Below, piece after piece: positions 10,990-18,448 of a stretch of 64,000 nt of DNA (the stretch's first letter is position 1; each line of letters opens with the position of its first letter). The notes beneath the pieces were generated by a model. That model did not search any database. It had not been told where the DNA came from and saw nothing but the letters and a program-made list of their open reading frames with translations. Both the position numbers and the translations under genes were made by a program. The DNA is from Veronia nyctiphanis (GTDB taxonomy: Bacteria > Pseudomonadota > Gammaproteobacteria > Enterobacterales > Vibrionaceae), in NCBI RefSeq assembly GCF_004116385.1, contig NZ_PEIB01000008.1, positions 62,001 to 126,000 on the forward strand. The letters run 5' to 3'.

Positions 10990-11054
10990 TTTTGGGTGGT
11001 TTTGACCCCTTTTAACTCTTTAGCCCGAAAACGGACGTTCCAGCAGAGGAAATC

Positions 11055-12121
11055 ATGCAAACTCTCTCACCATTCATACATGCTGATCCAGTCGGTCGGC
11101 TGCCTGCTGTTCATGAACTCAGCAACGACATTGGTTTAACAGAATCCACTTATGACTGGATCGCCCAACAACGCCAACAGATTGCAAACATCATTGACGG
11201 TAAAGACAGCCGATTACTGGTGATCATTGGTCCTTGCTCAATCCACAACGTAGAAGCAGGCCTTGAATATGCTGACAGACTCGCCGAGCTGCAGGCGCAG
11301 TATCGTGATGAATTATTCATCGTTATGCGAACTTATTTTGAAAAACCAAGAACTCGCACTGGCTGGAAGGGCTGATTGTTGATCCTCACCTTAACGGTAG
11401 TCATGACATTAATGACGGTTTGCGAACGGCGAGGCAGTTTCTGGTTGATGTGATCAACAAAGGCATACCGACAGCGACAGAGTTTCTTGATCCTCAGCTT
11501 TACCCCTATATCAGCGATTTGATTTGTTGGGGAGCGATTGGTGCCAGAACGACGGAATCTCAAATCCATCGTCAAATGGCATCAGGACTTGGTTGCCCGA
11601 TTGGCTTTAAAAACGGCACAGATGGCAATATCGATATCGCCATTGATGCAATACACGCAGCACGAGCGCAGCACCTTCTGTGCGTGCCTGATCAGGATAA
11701 TCACCAACAGGCGGTGATGACAAAAGGAAACGAGAATTGCCACATCATTTTACGTGGCGGTAAAGGGCCAAACTACAGCGAAAAGCATGTTAGCGACGTT
11801 GCTGAAAAGTTAAAACAACAGCAGCTGGATACGAGACTTATTGTTGACTGTAGCCACGGTAACAGCGGAAAAATTGCTAAGAATCAGCTCAATGTTGCCA
11901 GAGACATTGCCGGGCAATTAAAGAGTCGACACAAGCATATTGCGGGTGTGATGGCTGAGAGTTTTCTGGTTGGGGGAAACCAGAAACTAGGAAATGAAAG
12001 TCTGGTATACGGCCAATCTGTAACGGATGAATGTCTAGGGTGGATAGACAGCCGAGAGTTACTAGATATTTTTGCCAGTGCCGTCCGTAGCGTCAAACAA
12101 GGCGAGCTTGAAACCGTCTAA
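11055..12121 (+). CDS. 3-deoxy-7-phosphoheptulonate (DAHP) synthase, siderophore-dedicated paralogue
   Basis: The restored protein is about 356 residues, the size of class I AroF/G/H enzymes. Motifs: IIGPCSIHN (near residue 56), MRTYFEKPRTRTGWKGL (near 93), GARTTESQIHRQMASGL and DCSHGNSGK near the C-terminus. The enzyme joins phosphoenolpyruvate and erythrose-4-phosphate, the first shikimate-pathway step. A frame break near 11370 (GGG for GGGG) is one missing base. The ATG follows AGAGGA. The Fur box and neighbouring entA/entC genes suggest that it supplies chorismate for dihydroxybenzoate, as VabG does in the vanchrobactin locus and AroA5 in the myxochelin locus. Feedback control is not visible. 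Confidence 0.9.
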
Positions 12122-12150
12122 GTCCTTTTATCAAGTGAATTGCTGATTAT

Positions 12151-12184
12151 CGAGTGAACTGCTGATTGTTTAGCAGCTCACTCG
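12151..12184. terminator. Hairpin between convergent DAHP synthase and entA-like genes
   Basis: CGAGTGA-a-CTGCT pairs with AGCAG-c-TCACTCG around an 8-base loop. It sits 29 bases after one stop and 9 bases after the other. No strong U-tract follows on either strand, so its efficiency is uncertain. Confidence 0.55.
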
Positions 12185-12192
12185 TGGGCTTC

Positions 12193-12978
12193 TCAATTGT
12201 CCAGTGTTGCGCCTCCATCTATGCGCAAATCATGCATTGTAATGTGGCCAGCCGCTTCTGACAGCAAAAAGAGAACACTTTTCGCGATGTCATCGGGCTC
12301 CGCGATCTTTTGTAATGGGATCCCCAAGCGATAACTGGCTGCGTCTCCGGCAATCACATCGTGTTCGCCGTAGGTGTTCGTCCATAACTGTTTTTGCATA
12401 TCCGTTCGGGTAGAGCCGGGGCTGACAATGTTGCAGCGAATACCATGTGAGGCCAGCTCAATACCAATATTTTTCACCAACATATGCAGTGCAGCTTTCG
12501 ATGCCGAGTAAGCGCCCATGTTGGGGCGTGGTGTATTTGCCGCGTTTGAACCAATCACGACTATACTGCCAAAGCCCTGTTTTATCATGGCTTTACCGAC
12601 AGTTTGCATGACACTGAGCGCCCCAAAGCTATTAACAGAAAATATCTTGATAACGTCTTCAATGTTGGCGTCAATCAATGCACCTGTCTGCAATATTCCT
12701 GCGCAATTGACCAAATGATCGAGAGGACCAAATTGGCAGATTAAGTCGTCAATCCGTCTGGGCAGCTCGTGATGGCGACTTAGGTCAAGTGTTTGGCATA
12801 TTAATGTTTCAGAGAAGCTCTCATGCAGTGAGGCAAGGTTTTCCTCTAACGTTTGTGAATCTATATCGGTGGCAATAACCGTTGCTCCGGAGCACAAGAG
12901 GTGAGTAACAACGCTGAGTCCGATTCCTTTCGCGGCCCCAGTTACCAGCACGTGTTTTCCAGAGAAGTTGAGGTTCAT
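12193..12978 (-). CDS. entA: 2,3-dihydro-2,3-dihydroxybenzoate dehydrogenase (EntA/MxcC-like)
   Basis: 261-residue short-chain dehydrogenase. The NAD-binding TGAAKGIG is near residue 14, NCAGI near 90, the catalytic Ser in VIGSNAA and YSASK near 155. Members oxidise 2,3-dihydro-2,3-dihydroxybenzoate to 2,3-dihydroxybenzoate with NAD in the cytoplasm. The SDR family is broad; the EntA call depends on divergent transcription from an isochorismate synthase across a 199-base region with a Fur-like site. The protein is intact. An isochorismatase (EntB) and DHB-AMP ligase (EntE) are not in the window. Confidence 0.85.
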   Translation of the reverse strand: MNLNFSGKHVLVTGAAKGIGLSVVTHLLCSGATVIATDIDSQTLEENLASLHESFSETLICQTLDLSRHHELPRRIDDLICQFGPLDHLVNCAGILQTGALIDANIEDVIKIFSVNSFGALSVMQTVGKAMIKQGFGSIVVIGSNAANTPRPNMGAYSASKAALHMLVKNIGIELASHGIRCNIVSPGSTRTDMQKQLWTNTYGEHDVIAGDAASYRLGIPLQKIAEPDDIAKSVLFLLSEAAGHITMHDLRIDGGATLDN

Positions 12979-13077
12979 TTCTTGATATGTTCCTTATCAG
13001 TTAAGTATCTGCAAACACTACCAAAAACTGGTGATTTGCAAATGTGACACATGTCTATATTCCTAAAACTAAATACA

Positions 13078-13096
13078 AATAATAATAATTATCATT
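13078..13096. promoter_or_regulatory. Fur-like site between divergent entA and entC
   Basis: AATAATAATAATTATCATT matches the 19-base Fur consensus at 14 of 19 positions, including the central ATAAT and the ATnAT right half. It lies in the shared 199-base promoter region, 82 bases before the entC ATG, so it could repress both genes. It is weaker than the other two Fur sites in the window. Confidence 0.6.
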
Positions 13097-13177
13097 CGTA
13101 AAATTAAGACTTTGAATGTAGTCTTGCGGCGAATTTATTGATGAAGGTATCAGTCTTCGTTCTATAAGGAATTTTTC

Positions 13178-14369
13178 ATGAAACGTTCAGTAATCGGTTA
13201 TTCAAAAATGCAGCAGGATCTCTGTGAGCATGAACTTGAAAATGCGAGCTTTTTCTTCTCGTCGCAGGCCAATACCATGATGGGTTTGGGAAAGTCTCTC
13301 GAAGTAAATAAGGCCATTAACTTCGACAGTTTGTGGCAAGAAGCCAAGCGATTGCTGGACACTGCAAAGAACGCAGAAAATGATAACCCAGTGCTCTTCG
13401 CTGTGGTGCCTTTCGATCAGGAGCATCCAACACGCATGGTAGTGCCTGAGCAACTTTTCATCTCAAGCAGTACTCGTGCATCGGCACCCGAGCAACAAGA
13501 GTCAGCGGTCGCAAAGATTATCTCAGGTTTTTCTGACAACCAATATGTTGAGGGGGTTGAAAATGCGCTTCAACGCTTTGAACAAACTGAGCTAAGTAAG
13601 GTTGTCTTGTCTCGGGCTGTTGAGGTTGAGACAGAGAGTGATATCAATCAGGCCAAGTTCCTTAAGAACTTGCTCTCTGTAAACAGTAAAGGGTTTACCT
13701 TCTCTGTTGATGTGGGTGATGGGAAAAAGTTAATGGGCGCGAGTCCAGAGTTGTTGGTTTCACGCCGTGGTCATTATCTGACATCAAACCCTCTCGCGGG
13801 TTCAAGACCACGCAGCAATGATTCATTGGCCAATCAAGAGTCAAGACTGTCGCTGCTCAATACAGCAAAAGATCTTCATGAACATGGGCTCGTAGTCGAA
13901 GAAGTAGAGAGGGTTATGAGCAAATATTGCCGTAACCTCTACACGCCAATGGTTCCCTCAGTGATTGAGACAAATACGATGCTGCATCTGTCAACAGTGC
14001 TGGAAGGTCAGCTAGACGATCCTGAAACCAGCTCGTTACAAGTTGCATCAGAGTTGCACCCTACACCAGCAGTTTGTGGCTATCCCAGAGAGACGGCTTA
14101 TGATGCTATCCGCGAACTGGAAGCATTTGATAGGGGTTACTTTACAGGCATGGTCGGCTGGTGCGATGCACGGGGCAATGGTGAATGGGTGGTAACGATT
14201 CGCTGTGCCGAAGTCGGTCAAAAAAATGCGGATTTTGCGGGGCGGGATTGTCAATGAATCTCATCCTCAGTCTGAATTTGCTGAAACAAATGCGAAGATG
14301 CGAACCATTTTGCGTGCTGCGGGCATCAAGTTGCCAAATATAGATGCTGGAGAAGCTGAACACGCTTAG
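13178..14369 (+). CDS. entC: Isochorismate synthase (EntC/MxcD-like)
   Basis: The restored protein is about 398 residues. The chorismate-binding domain shows KVVLSRAVEVE (near 140), MGASPELLVSRRG (near 185), the NPLAGSRPR loop (near 205), ELHPTPAVCGYPR (near 290) and FDRGYFTGMVGW. The enzyme converts chorismate to isochorismate, the first step to 2,3-dihydroxybenzoate. The reading frame ends at 14257, but two one-base losses at 14238-14246 (GGGG for GGGGG, GGG for GGGG) restore the family's conserved FAGAGIV segment and a tail ending at 14369. Divergent from entA, with a Fur-like site between them. Salicylate synthases are related; pairing with an EntA favours DHB production. Confidence 0.88.
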
Positions 14370-15250
14370 CAAATCCAGCACCCTCACTTTCAATCGCTGA
14401 TGGAATGTACAAATCACGGATGTTGTCAGGGGGCAAAAACTTTTTACTGGAAGGCTTTGACGGCCTTCAACCGGAGCCTTTTCTTTCGTATTAGGCTCTT
14501 TCCTACCTTAAAACCTACATTTTTCTTCATCTATTTTTGCAATTTTTTTCTACATTTCCTTATGCAGTTAATGTTTTGTATGAATTCCCTTCAAAATATA
14601 TTATTTTTCATGAATTAAAACGTGACATCGTGTTCGTTTTTATGCGTTTACAGCAAGTCAATATGGCAATTAATTTATATATTTCAATTATTTATATTTT
14701 GATTTAAAAGTGATACAAAGTGTATCAAAATTAATAATTAAATCATTATATTTCATATTAATATGTTTTAATTCACTTAATGGGTATTAATTGAAAAAAA
14801 GTTCAATATTTTTTCGAACCCCTTCTATCATTAGTTATGTCAGATATACAAAACAACTAAACAAGGAAGGGGAAATAAAACGGTTTAGGGAAGAACATAT
14901 TTAATTTGGATATTGTGAAAATCTCTGACGGAGATCAGAGGTAAAATAAAAATCACTTTATGCGCTAAAGAATAAACATGATTACTGCCATTAACAGCAG
15001 CACATTCTTTATTCGTAGTGATCCAAACCTCTTCCTTACATATTTATACTTAGAACTTATTAAAATATATTACTTAACCTCTACAGATAGGATTTTTAGA
15101 GATCTGTTGACGGGAGTTTTTGCGCGAAAAGATTTATTGGAATAATTTTTCGGTAGCGCTTGTGTTGCACACTATTTATTTAAATCGCTATGTGAAATGA
15201 TTTTTTAACTTTTAACTTTTAACTTTTAACTTTTATTAAGGAATTTAATT
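14370..15250. other. Long AT-rich intergenic region
   Basis: About 880 bases, far richer in A+T than the flanks, with homopolymer and A/T dinucleotide runs (14640-14820). A purine-rich tract resembling a ribosome-binding site (AAGGAAGGGG, near 14865) has no convincing frame after it. An ATG frame of 55 codons at 14978-15145 ends in a sequence vaguely like the start of a GGDEF domain, but it is too short to call. Near its right end is a tandem heptamer, listed separately. The composition suggests either a promoter region under complex or nucleoid-protein (H-NS-like) control, or recently acquired DNA. Confidence 0.6.
15203..15234 (+). repeat. Tandem TTTTAAC heptamer, four copies plus partial, before an RBS
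   Basis: Four exact copies of TTTTAAC (15203-15230) and a fifth TTTT, ending a few bases before the AAGGA ribosome-binding site of the gene at 15251. Such units can gain or lose copies by slippage, and a change here would alter promoter or leader spacing without touching the coding sequence. Confidence 0.9.
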
Positions 15251-15712
15251 ATGACTACAGTTAACCCAGTAGGCACAGTGACTTCATCTACTTCTTCTTA
15301 CAACACTGAGGCTGCAGGCTCTGGCTCTCCAGAACCAAGGTCTAACAATCTTGCAGGCGGTACAGGTAATGGAGCAACAGGTGTTGCAGCCGAACAAAAT
15401 ACACAAAACAGACTCTTAGGCGGTGATGAAGGTGGTTTTGACATTGGCGGGGTAATTAACACAGTCGCAGAGGTAGCAAAAGGTATTCTTGGTTTCGTGC
15501 TTAAACTAACAGGATCAAATGATGGCTTAAATACGCCAGTTGGTGATGCGATAGATAATGGTGCAAATACAGCTAATGGTGTTATCGACACTGTCACCTC
15601 AGTTGTAGGTACTGTTATTAATGTCGTCACAGGTATCTTTGACTTCTTTGGTGGGTTGTTTGGTAAAGACAAAGAAGAAGGTGAGGCATCTACCTCCGCA
15701 TCAGCTGCATAA
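15251..15712 (+). CDS. Gly/Ala/Thr/Asn-rich protein with two amphipathic segments, unrecognised
   Basis: 153 residues, no N-terminal signal peptide. Residues 1-55 are low-complexity, rich in Ser, Thr, Gly and Asn. Two regular hydrophobic segments follow: about 66-88 (GGVINTVAEVAKGILGFVLK) and about 111-139 (VIDTVTSVVGTVINVV, then IFDFFGGLFGK), separated by an Asn/Asp/Gly-rich linker. The tail is acidic and then Ser/Ala-rich. The pattern, with small residues spaced every three or four positions, could insert into membranes or form amphipathic helices, as in pore-forming peptides, phasin-like proteins or secreted adhesins; none of these is shown. It starts behind AAGGA and the heptamer repeat and ends at a strong terminator, so it is expressed alone. 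I do not recognise the family. Confidence 0.7.
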   Translation: MTTVNPVGTVTSSTSSYNTEAAGSGSPEPRSNNLAGGTGNGATGVAAEQNTQNRLLGGDEGGFDIGGVINTVAEVAKGILGFVLKLTGSNDGLNTPVGDAIDNGANTANGVIDTVTSVVGTVINVVTGIFDFFGGLFGKDKEEGEASTSASAA

Positions 15713-15742
15713 TAAATCTTAATTCCCCACTTTAAGTAAACT

Positions 15743-15770
15743 AAGGCCGGTTTTTCCGGCCTTTTTATTT
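15743..15770 (+). terminator. Rho-independent terminator after the Gly/Ala-rich protein
   Basis: AAGGCCGG / CCGGCCTT stem, 5-base loop, then TTTATTT. Confidence 0.9.
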
Positions 15771-15793
15771 GGTGGTTTATTGTCGGTATAAAT

Positions 15794-16684
15794 ATGCTTT
15801 TAAAAAATAATGGAATGTCTTTTTCATTATTAAAATTTAATGAAGAAAATGGGAAGGAAATTGTGCTTTGCCTGCATGGATTTCCAGATAATAACCAAAG
15901 CTTCAACCAGCAAATAAAGGGTTTGATCGCTTCAGGATATCAAGTTGTGGTACCAAATATTCGGGGCTATGAGACAACATCTTTATCACCCGATGGTGAT
16001 TATCATCTCCATTTAATGGTTGACGATGTGAATGCTTGGATTAAACAGCTCGGTGAGGAAAAAGTACACCTTATCGGCCATGACTGGGGAGCGATTATTG
16101 CCTATTTATTTGCCAACGAGTATCCAGATAAACTTCTTAGTCTTACTACGATCGCTATCCCTCCATTACACCACTTTGAGTGGGCATTGATTAAACACCC
16201 TAAACAACTCTTACTGTCTTGGTACACCTTATTTTTTCATCTGTGGGGCATATCTGATTGGTGGCTTGAAAGGAACAACTGGGCATTTGTTGACACGTTA
16301 TGGCGGAATTGGTCTCCGGATTGGGAAGCCTCCTCAGAGACATTGAATTCAGTAAAACAAACACTTTCCCAGCCTGGAGTGAAAAAAGCGGTTTTAGGGT
16401 ATTACCGTCATTTTATCCTCGACCATTTTACACAAGGGGCTCGAAAGGTCCGTAAAATGGCCAAAAAAACAACTAACGTTCCGACACTGGCGATTACTGG
16501 TGCAAATGATGGTTGTATGTCCTCAAAGATTTACGACTATGCTGTTGATCCTAAAATGTTCACAAGAGGGATTAGGGTGGAGAGAGTAAGTGGTGCCGGG
16601 CACTTTGTTCATCAGGAAAAGCCAGAGATTGTAACGCCAATGCTGGTTGAGTTTTTTGATAGCCACAACGCTGAAAACCGCTAA
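15794..16684 (+). CDS. Alpha/beta hydrolase, epoxide hydrolase/haloalkane dehalogenase type
   Basis: 296 residues. The oxyanion motif HGFPDN lies near residue 28. The nucleophile elbow GHDWGA (near 95) has Asp rather than Ser, as in epoxide hydrolases and haloalkane dehalogenases. The catalytic His is in GAGHFVHQEKP near 275. A Trp-rich cap lies around residues 125-175. It is cytoplasmic, with no signal. The substrate cannot be told from sequence. The start may be 15794 or the internal ATG at 15815; neither has a clear Shine-Dalgarno. It lies 24 bases after a strong terminator and is probably a separate unit. Confidence 0.88.
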   Translation: MLLKNNGMSFSLLKFNEENGKEIVLCLHGFPDNNQSFNQQIKGLIASGYQVVVPNIRGYETTSLSPDGDYHLHLMVDDVNAWIKQLGEEKVHLIGHDWGAIIAYLFANEYPDKLLSLTTIAIPPLHHFEWALIKHPKQLLLSWYTLFFHLWGISDWWLERNNWAFVDTLWRNWSPDWEASSETLNSVKQTLSQPGVKKAVLGYYRHFILDHFTQGARKVRKMAKKTTNVPTLAITGANDGCMSSKIYDYAVDPKMFTRGIRVERVSGAGHFVHQEKPEIVTPMLVEFFDSHNAENR

Positions 16685-16850
16685 GACTAAACGCTTCGAC
16701 TGACTTTTTGCTTTGAAATTAGGCTTTTGAGAACTGAATCGAGGTTTGGCGACTATCTCTGGGACATGTCTGAGAAACCGTGCTTTACTGCTCCGCGAAA
16801 CGTGTTCAACAGTATTCAAATGAGGCCAATGGCCACATGGAGGAAAGTTT

Positions 16851-16919
16851 ATGAGTGTATCAGTATCAGCAAGCTGGGTTTTGAGTCAGGCTGACGAATC
16901 AATGCTCTCTGGTTGTTAA
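16851..16919 (+). CDS. Possible 22-residue small ORF with a strong RBS
   Basis: ATG follows GGAGGAAAG at ideal spacing, stronger than for most genes here. The peptide would be MSVSVSASWVLSQADESMLSGC, ending in Cys. It lies in the 380-base gap between the hydrolase and rsgA. A GC-rich CCCGG-attct-CCGGG hairpin follows at about 16965-16980. It could be a leader peptide for rsgA, a small peptide gene or chance. No other gene is seen in the gap. Confidence 0.3.
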   Translation: MSVSVSASWVLSQADESMLSGC

Positions 16920-17064
16920 TTTATTCATTAAACAACAGACGCTTACTATCACCTCTCTCAGAAACCCGGATTCTCCGGGGTCAAAAAAGACCCTCAATTA
17001 TTTCTAATTGACGCACCCGACGGCGATTCATGCCGACCGTTTATGTGCATAGGGTATTCCTTAC

Positions 17065-18123
17065 GTGAAAACATCAACTATTTTATCTGGTTCTTTATCG
17101 CTTCAAACACTAGGCTGGCGAAATAACTTTCAACAGCAGATGACTCTCGATCAGATTGAGCACTATGTTCCTGCCCGTGTGATTGAGCAACACAGAAGTG
17201 AATTAGTGCTTGCGACAGAAAAGGGCGCAATAACATTACTCGTTCGTCCATCCACGCCAAAAGCGACGGTTGGCGACTGGCTACTCATCGGGCAAGACAA
17301 TCAATGTTTACTTTTAGACCGACACTCACTGTTTCAACGCCGAGCAGTCGCGAATGACGGGACTAACCAACTGATAGCGGCCAATGTCGATACAGCCTTT
17401 ATTGTCTGCTCAATGAATGAGGACTTTAACCTAAACCGTATTGAGCGATACCTTGCTTTGTGTCGACAGGCAAATGTTCAAGCTGTTGTGGTGATGTCAA
17501 AAGCTGATTTGTGTGAACAACACGATGATATGTTGGCTTCAGTTCAGCGGCTTGACGCCATGTTGCCAGTCATACCTGTCAATGGCCTTGATACAGATAG
17601 CGTATCTGTTCTTCATCCATGGTGTGCGGAAGGGCAGACCATCGTACTGCTTGGTTCGTCTGGCGTTGGTAAGTCTACGTTGGTCAATACGCTCTGCGGT
17701 GCAAACGTACAACTGACAAGCGGTATACGCGAGGACGATGCCAAGGGGCGGCATACCACGACATCGCGATCGGTGCACTTAATACCAGCTGGCGGTTTGC
17801 TTATTGATGTGCCGGGTATGCGAGAGATCCAACTCTCATCGGATGATGACGCTGTCCGTGAAGCATTTACTGATATCGCATCACTTGTGTCAGAGTGCCG
17901 TTTTACTGATTGTCAGCATCAAACCGAACCTGGCTGTCAGATACTAAAGGCGCTTGAGTGCGGCACATTGGATACGCGCAGGTGGCACAACTACCTGAAA
18001 CTGATGCGTGAGCAGGAGAGAGCAAACCAGACTGTTGCGCAGCAACGCGCCAAGTTCCGCACGCAAAAGAAATTAAATAAGGTGACAAATCTAGAAATCA
18101 ACCGACTCAAACAAAGAGAGTAA
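17065..18123 (+). CDS. rsgA: Ribosome small-subunit-dependent GTPase A
   Basis: 352 residues with the circularly permuted GTPase order: OB-fold first, G4 MSKAD near 150, G1 GSSGVGKST near 195, G2 KGRHTTT near 228 and G3 DVPGMRE near 250. The C-terminal zinc knuckle (CRFTDCQHQTEPGC) follows near 280. It helps late 30S maturation, cycling on and off the subunit with GTP. The GTG start gives MKTSTILSGSLSLQTLGW, consistent with family N-termini. Vibrionaceae often carry an rsgA paralogue besides the copy near orn/psd; this stand-alone context suggests it may be that second copy. Confidence 0.9.
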   Translation: MKTSTILSGSLSLQTLGWRNNFQQQMTLDQIEHYVPARVIEQHRSELVLATEKGAITLLVRPSTPKATVGDWLLIGQDNQCLLLDRHSLFQRRAVANDGTNQLIAANVDTAFIVCSMNEDFNLNRIERYLALCRQANVQAVVVMSKADLCEQHDDMLASVQRLDAMLPVIPVNGLDTDSVSVLHPWCAEGQTIVLLGSSGVGKSTLVNTLCGANVQLTSGIREDDAKGRHTTTSRSVHLIPAGGLLIDVPGMREIQLSSDDDAVREAFTDIASLVSECRFTDCQHQTEPGCQILKALECGTLDTRRWHNYLKLMREQERANQTVAQQRAKFRTQKKLNKVTNLEINRLKQRE

Positions 18124-18448
18124 TTACTCGCATTTTTTTGCCACTTCAATAAGAACTTTTTGTTTTTTTCGGGGTGGCAAATCATCAACACAGGATAATT
18201 TACTGGATTAACAGATCAAGATTACGATTGTGTGACTTGTCAATTACCGTTTTTTTCATACATTGCGCTGTCACGCAAAATTGAAGGTTACTGATATAAC
18301 AGGGCTTTCTTCTATCGAGTCAGTTAACACTTATTTTATTCACCACTAACAACTTCAGTGTTTGCATGATTATCTACTACCACTGCCAGCAACTATGACC
18401 AAGTTGACTGGCTATATCACCTTTTCTAATAAAATCATGAGGTCAAGG
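18124..18448. other. Intergenic region before the kexin-like protease
   Basis: 325 bases. TTTGCCAC near 18137 and GTGGCAAA near 18173 could pair across a T-rich loop, possibly ending rsgA transcription. The remainder is AT-rich and should hold the protease promoter. No coding frame or known operator is convincing. Confidence 0.5.

Noticed and set aside
14978-15145. 55-codon frame ending in a GGDEF-like stretch (DLLTGVFARKDLLE)
   Set aside because: Too short, without an RBS, in AT-rich DNA, and the resemblance to the start of a GGDEF domain covers only about 14 residues.
15298-15906. 202-codon minus-strand frame opposite the Gly/Ala-rich protein
   Set aside because: It spans a strong terminator and two plus-strand genes; its Pro/Ser-rich composition is what antisense of a Gly/Thr-rich gene gives.
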